NCBI GenBank assembly: GCA_033964015.1 | Contig: CM066925.1 | Span: 3,981,199-4,045,198, forward strand | DNA length: 64,000 bases | From: Scolanthus callimorphus | Taxonomy: Eukaryota; Cnidaria; Anthozoa; Actiniaria; Edwardsiidae | Direction of reading: 5' to 3' | Shown: positions 59,130 to 64,000 of the stretch, one piece after another | Numbering within the stretch: the first letter of the stretch is position 1 | Layout: the number at the start of each line of letters is the position of its first letter | The notes under the pieces: generated by a model | The model's database searches: none | Seen by the model: only the letters and a program-made list of their open reading frames with translations | Told to the model about the DNA's origin: nothing | Position numbers and translations under genes: made by a program

Positions 59130-60560
59130 CCTTTGGGTGGCAGACTTGCCTCTGAGCTTCCACAACATACCAAGTCACATTTCGATTATCTACCGAAAAT
59201 TGGTCTCCCTCATTCTTTTGTTTTTCAGCCTGTGCTGTCTTCTGAAATAGAGTCGGAAATTGTGTTAACACCCACCAATAAATCTCACGGTTTGTATTCT
59301 TGTCCGGCACTCTTACTTAAATGCTGTCGCCAAATTATCTCAAAACCTATCACAACCATAATAAATAATTCTGTCAGCAAAGGAATAGTTCCCTCAAAAC
59401 TTAAACACGCAAAAATTGTGCCTATTTTTAAGGATGGACAGGAATCTGATCCTAGCAATTATCGCCTTCCAATTTTTAATAGATTATTTGAAAAATGATG
59501 TACAAGCGCTTAAAGTCCTTTTTCAGTAAATATGACATATTTTTCAGATTCCAATATGGCTTTCGAGAGCATTGTTCAACTGAGCATGGGATTTTAGACA
59601 TTGTCAACAAAATCCTGTCATATATGAATAATAAACTTTTCTCCTGTGGGGTCTTCCTTGATTTACAAAAAGCTTTCGACACTGTGGATCATGGAATCCT
59701 TCTAAGTTAAATCATTATGGAATTCGTGGTGTTGAGAATGAATGGTTCGCCTCATACTTAATTGGCAGAATTGAAACTACCGAAAATGGTCCATATATAT
59801 AAAGAAAAAACATTGTGCGGCGTACCTGAAGGAAGTGTGCTTGGCTCCCTATTGTTTCTTATTTAAGTCAATGATATGTATAATGCTTCCAGTATGGTCT
59901 AGTTCTCTGGGATCAAGCTGCTAAATCTCACCTAGAAAAAATACCCATACTACAAAAGAGAGCACTGCGCTTAATCCACTTAGCGCCCTTTCGCTCCCAT
60001 GCTATTCCTTATTTCATCCATTCCAATATAATGCCTTTAACACTTCTTTATTTAAAACTTGCTTCGTCATTAATGAGTGATGTCTTCAATGTTTCTGCGC
60101 CACCTAATATCTCAGAACTCTTTACACTTACTACAAATCTACATCAATATCAAACAAGATCGTCGTCTTCAGACAATTATTACATTAATTTCTCTAGGAT
60201 AAACCAGCACAAGAACTATTTTTTCTGTAATTGGAGCAAAAATTTGGAATAGCATATCTCATGACATCAAAAGCTTTTCAAAACTTCAAAGAATGCTGTT
60301 TAGTATCCTAGAAGAACAGGATAGTTATGCTGATATGTCTCTATTAATTAATGAAATTAATGAATTCAATAATTTGTTTTATTTCTGAAACTAATAACTA
60401 TTTACATCCTTCTCTATTTAGCTTGTTATTAACGTTTTACTTTTCGTTTCTCTCTGCTTCTTTGTCCTCTCGCCGCCTGCCTCGACTAGCTATGCGATTT
60501 GCAGGCGGTGTGCCATCTTTGTAATATTTAAATAAGATATAATAAAGTTGACATTGACCT
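59130..60560 (+). pseudogene. Decayed non-LTR retrotransposon (LINE) 3' half
   Basis: RT fragments appear in order: LKHAKIVPIFKDGQESDPSN, RFQYGFREHCSTEHGI, VFLDLQKAFDTVDHGIL and GVPEGSVLGSLLF. An internal deletion near 59890 removes the YxDD box and rejoins at WDQAAKSHLEKIPILQKRAL, then SNIMPLTLLYLK and a C-terminal YADMSLLINEINEFNNLFYF ending with TGA at 60386-60388. The 3' end reads TATAATAAAGTTGACATTGA. The missing catalytic box, several stops (59503, 59708, 59863) and frameshifts make it inactive. The clade (CR1-like, RTE or other) is not assigned. Confidence 0.82.
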
Positions 60561-60663
60561 TGAAGGTCATAGTAGAGCAGATATGTGCATTAATTGTTCA
60601 CTTTCTGCTAAATTTGGCATGAAGATGGTGTTTGATGAGTAGAGAAAGACTAGATAGACTAGA

Positions 60664-61027
60664 TGGCACCAGCGCCAAAAGTGACGTTTAGCCCTGTTAA
60701 GGGTAATTTTCAAAATGGCGGCCATCTTGGACCGGAAGTGAAATTGTAATTGAGCCCAAAATGCTTCCCATAGCCAATAGAAGTGCTATACTTAGCAGGA
60801 ACATAGTACTCGACAAGCATAACAAGATTGAATACGAGGCCAGTGCCAAAAATTACGTTAAGCCCAATTAAGGGTGATGTTCAAAATGGCAGCCATCTTG
60901 AACCGGAAGTGAAATTGCAGTTGTTTACCATAGCCAATTTAAGAGCTATATTTGGCAAGACTATAGTCCTCAACGAGCAAAACAAGACTGGATATGGCAC
61001 GAGCGCTAGCGACCGCGTTTAGCCTTG
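60664..61027 (+). repeat. About 170-bp tandem repeat, two units and the start of a third
   Basis: CCAAAAGTGACGTTTAGCCC, CCAAAAATTACGTTAAGCCC and AGCGACCGCGTTTAGCC mark three successive unit positions (60676, 60846, about 61005). Each full unit includes AAAATGG(C/A)(G/A)GCCATCTTG and ACCGGAAGTGAAATTG. The third unit is cut at its TTAA by the piggyBac element. Confidence 0.85.
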
Positions 61028-61031
61028 TTAA

Positions 61032-64000
61032 CTCTTTCCGGTCGGCCCCTTTAAATATAGGTGGAATTCCACCTATGTTGTAAATACGCCGTAAAAATCT
61101 TGCGTTACACCCAATTAAGAAAAAACTTTGCATACAAAGTCCTGGGAACATTGACCAATCACACTGTGAAAAGAATTTTATTCGGAGCTATGATTGGCTA
61201 GATTTTAATTTTAATTTTTTTTGAAACGCGTGACCAATGTGCGTTCACGCGAAGGGTCATCCGAAAGTGAAATCATGGCTTCGCATTCAAAGCGCCCTAG
61301 AGGCATAAACTCTTTTAATTTTGACACAAATAGAAATGCAATGATTGACTTTATCCAAGAAAGTGATTATGAAAGTAGTTTGGAGGGCCTGAGCTCCGGG
61401 GAAGAGTCTGAACTAGACCAAGAACTTCAGGACTCAGGGAGTGAGTCGAGGTGAGTTGCGTGTTTGTTTACGCTTGATTTAGTCCACATCTGAATATTCG
61501 TACAAAATCCTTAGTTTCCGTTATTGTATCTCTATTTACATGTTATAAAGCAATTGTCATTGTTTTAAAGTTTATTTCAGAGGGCTACAATCGGCGTTAT
61601 ATGTTGTTTTGAGCGAAATAATTACTAGTTTTGTAGACTCTGTGAGACCCGCTTGATGCGATGCGGGATATCTCAAATTACAACGCGGTCTGTCAAATTG
61701 CTGACTTGTATCTCACTTCTCTTCTGATATTTTGAGCTCGAAAACAAATACAGGACTCACATTATATAAAAATATTGTAAACGAGCTTATTGTTAAACTT
61801 TTTCTGATTGCACTAGATCCCAAAAATGCGTATTTCTAGAGTTATCCTTGCTTCTAAAGTGATTATGAAATGCTACCTTGAAACCCAATGTTATTTGTGT
61901 ATAACATTACAACTCTATCTTTGTTCTTTATAATTTCCCGGCAAAAATATAAGATGTTTGAAATTATCTAGCGAAATAATAAAATATATTATCTTCCCCT
62001 TCTGTATTTGTTATTTCGATGCGTTTGGAATTGTTTAGGCCATCTAATAAGTATTTCAAATGACATTGTCTCAAGTTCTAAAGCAAAAATTTTTCTAATG
62101 TTTGCCATATCTGTAACTTTTCTCTCAAATCGTACAATCCAGTTATTGGAGATTATTTTAAAATACTTGTTTATTGCCTAAATTTTTTAGCGGCGGTATA
62201 GAACAAAGCGGAGATCAATCTGAAGCAGAGACGGAGGGAGAGAAACAAGGTCCTATTGAAATTCCACAAGAAACACAAAATGAAGGTGAGATAGATGGGT
62301 ATGAGACACCTGAAAACAATGAAGATCACAACCAAGTTGAGAATGGTGCACCCGACGAAAGGCAGGGTGAAACTGGAATATCCATTGACCAAGATGACCT
62401 AACAGTGACAGCTCCTCTCACTGGTGGGCAGTTTTATGGACAAAAGCAACAGCGGGTCGTGCCAAGAAGAAAGGGTTCAACCAGCTGGAGGAGCGTGTGG
62501 AGAAGCAAGACGAGGAAAAAGAGCCATAGGAGCAAGGGCCAGAGGAGGTAGCGCCAGAGGAGGTAGTGTCAGAGGAGCAAGGGCCAGAGGAGGTAGTGTA
62601 AGAGGAGGTAGCGCCAGAGGACAGCAGATAGGAAATAGGATGGGCAGAGGTCCGCCGGCTGTAGTACTGCCTGAAAAAAGCTATGATGATCCCGACAATG
62701 GAAATAATCTTCCAGATTTCACACCTAACCGAGCACCAGGCTTACACCTCGAAAATATGGTAACCCGTAACACAATGACTAAAGCAATTGATTTCTTTTT
62801 TCTTTTTTTTTACAAGTACAATGATTTCTGACATTTGTAACCATACAAACACTTATGCATATGGTCATATCTTTGCAGGCAGGAGGCAGTCCTACTCTCA
62901 GTCAGATGGAAGCTGGAAAGAAACTACTGAAGAGGAAATAAGGAAAATAATTGCTTTACAAATTTACTTTGGTCTTGTACGGGTTTCTTCTTTTGACAGG
63001 TATTGGAGTACAAAGTTGTTGTACCATGGTCTCTGGGCAAGAGCTATCATAGGAAGAGACCGCTTCAAGGCAATGATGGGTATGCTCCACATAGTTGACC
63101 CACTGACAGAGGAAAGAGCAAACAAATTACGTAAGGTAGAATCTTTCGTATCAGTTTTCAAAGAAAGATGCAAAATGTTGTATCAGCCCTACCAGAATAT
63201 TGCTATTGATGAACGGATGGTAAAATCAAAACACAGGAGTGGCTTTAGGCAATACATAAAGAATAAACCAACAAAATGGGGTATCAAACTCTGGGTGTTG
63301 GCTGACAGTGCAAATGGCTACACCTATGACTTTGACATATACATCGGGAGACATGCAGGTAGGACGGTAAGTGAGAACGGCCTTAGCTATGATGTGGTTA
63401 TGAAGCTGATTCAGCCATTACTCAATCAAGGTTACAATCTTTATATTGACAATTTTTATACTTCTGTAAATTTGATGACTACGCTTTTCAATCAAGGTGT
63501 GCCCGCCACCGGAACAATCATAGAAAACCGAAGAGGGTTCCCACTAAAGAACGGAAAGGAATGGGCAAAGCGCAAAGAAAGAGGCAGCATGCGCTGGGAA
63601 AGAACAGGGCCTATTCTTGCGATGCAATGGAAGGATAATAAAGTTGTTTCTGTATTGTCTACTATTGACAATGCAAATAACTCCCTGCAGGTAAGTAGAA
63701 AACAAAAGACAAATAATGTTTGGCAGGAAGTACAAGCTAAACAGCCCTACTGTATCCACAGGTACAATCAGTACATGAATGCTGTGGATCGTTCTGACCA
63801 GATGCTAACATCAAATAATGTTCTCAGGAAATGTATGAAATGATGGAAAGTTTTATTTTTTCACATGATAGACATTGCTCTTGTTAACAGCTTCATCTTA
63901 TTCAGAGAACACCAGGCTAAACACCCAGAGATAGAAGCTCTGAAGCGTCGCAATGACTATGACCTCCTCTCTTTCCGAGAAGAGGTAGTCAGACAACTGT
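61032..64000 (+). mobile_element. piggyBac-type transposon, right end beyond window
   Basis: TTAA at 61028-61031 precedes CTCTTTCCGGTCGGCCCC, the likely terminal repeat start. In the preceding tandem units the same position reads CCTGTTAAGGG, so the insertion lies exactly in the TTAA of the third unit. The transposase occupies 61275 to the edge. Confidence 0.82.
61275..64000 (+). pseudogene. piggyBac transposase (DDE_Tnp_1_7), frameshifted, one nonsense codon, 3' end beyond window
   Basis: ATG at 61275 starts MASHSKRPRGINSFNF, followed by the acidic stretch usual in this family. A GT-AG intron (61452-62190) leads to a Glu-rich then RGG-repeat region with a frameshift near 62500, and a T-run near 62790-62810 causes another. 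The catalytic domain reads WKETTEEEIRKIIALQIYFG, FDRYWSTKLLYHG, Asp in NIAIDERMVKSKHRSG, Asp in YNLYIDNFYTSVN, and Asp in YMNAVDRSDQML, the expected DDD triad. A TGA at 63841-63843 stands where KWWK would be expected, and coding continues to the edge (HMIDIALVNSF). The C-terminal Cys-rich domain is not in the window. Family role: cut-and-paste transposition at TTAA. Confidence 0.88.

Noticed and set aside
1..64000. tRNA, rRNA or snRNA genes
   Set aside because: No cloverleaf with paired A and B boxes or rRNA-like conserved block was recognised by eye; a covariance-model scan would settle it.

Overview
This is a transposon-crowded window of an animal genome. The style of the repeats (foldback elements, TTAA-targeting MITEs, Penelope-like and tyrosine-recombinase retroelements, a Tc1/mariner relative with introns) and the intron-rich genes fit a cnidarian, most likely an anthozoan (coral or sea anemone). 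That assignment is an inference, because no rRNA, mitochondrial or other diagnostic host gene is present. The only recognisable host gene is a GT31 beta-1,3-galactosyltransferase whose 5' two thirds enters from the left edge on the minus strand (1-877). A broken partial copy lies at about 25588-26330.

Left third (1-26330): the galactosyltransferase is followed by a repeat, R1, present twice (1823-3021 plus 11144-12250, and 16663-18228 plus 22560-22949). Each R1 copy serves as the empty site for insertions in the other, so several element ends can be set to the base. R1 copy 1 is split by an 8122-bp Tc1/mariner-type element (3022-11143, TA duplication). It carries an intact six-exon DD34E transposase on the plus strand and a converging accessory gene on the minus strand with a SAM domain. 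R1 copy 2 is split by a tandem pair of TIR elements (18229-22559), the larger holding a satellite array of about 21 units of 108 bp, and it is cut off by a TTAA-flanked element (22954-25585).

Middle (27071-40700): a 7.3-kb two-gene DNA transposon (27075-34419) has 25-bp TIRs that each contain a TATA box pointing inward. It encodes a Cys-rich small protein on plus and a 12-exon transposase-like protein on minus. Next come a gag-like remnant and a DIRS-order tyrosine-recombinase retrotransposon (35871-40700) with split direct repeats whose internal copy sits inside a predicted gag intron.

Right third (41363-64000): two long-TIR, TTAA-flanked elements without genes (41367-45584, 46638-48298); two copies of a decayed reverse-transcriptase element (48303 on, 55072 on), the first interrupted by a Penelope-like element (about 50000-51560) and the second by nested DNA elements (56006-57168); a 494-bp foldback (57930-58423); a decayed LINE (59130-60560); 170-bp tandem repeats; and a piggyBac element inserted at a TTAA within those repeats (61032 to the right edge).

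Nothing here reads as an operon or pathway. Genes work together only inside the two large DNA transposons, where a transposase and a second gene start near opposite ends and converge. Splice sites were read by eye and no similarity search was run, so exon borders and family names other than the clear motif matches are predictions.
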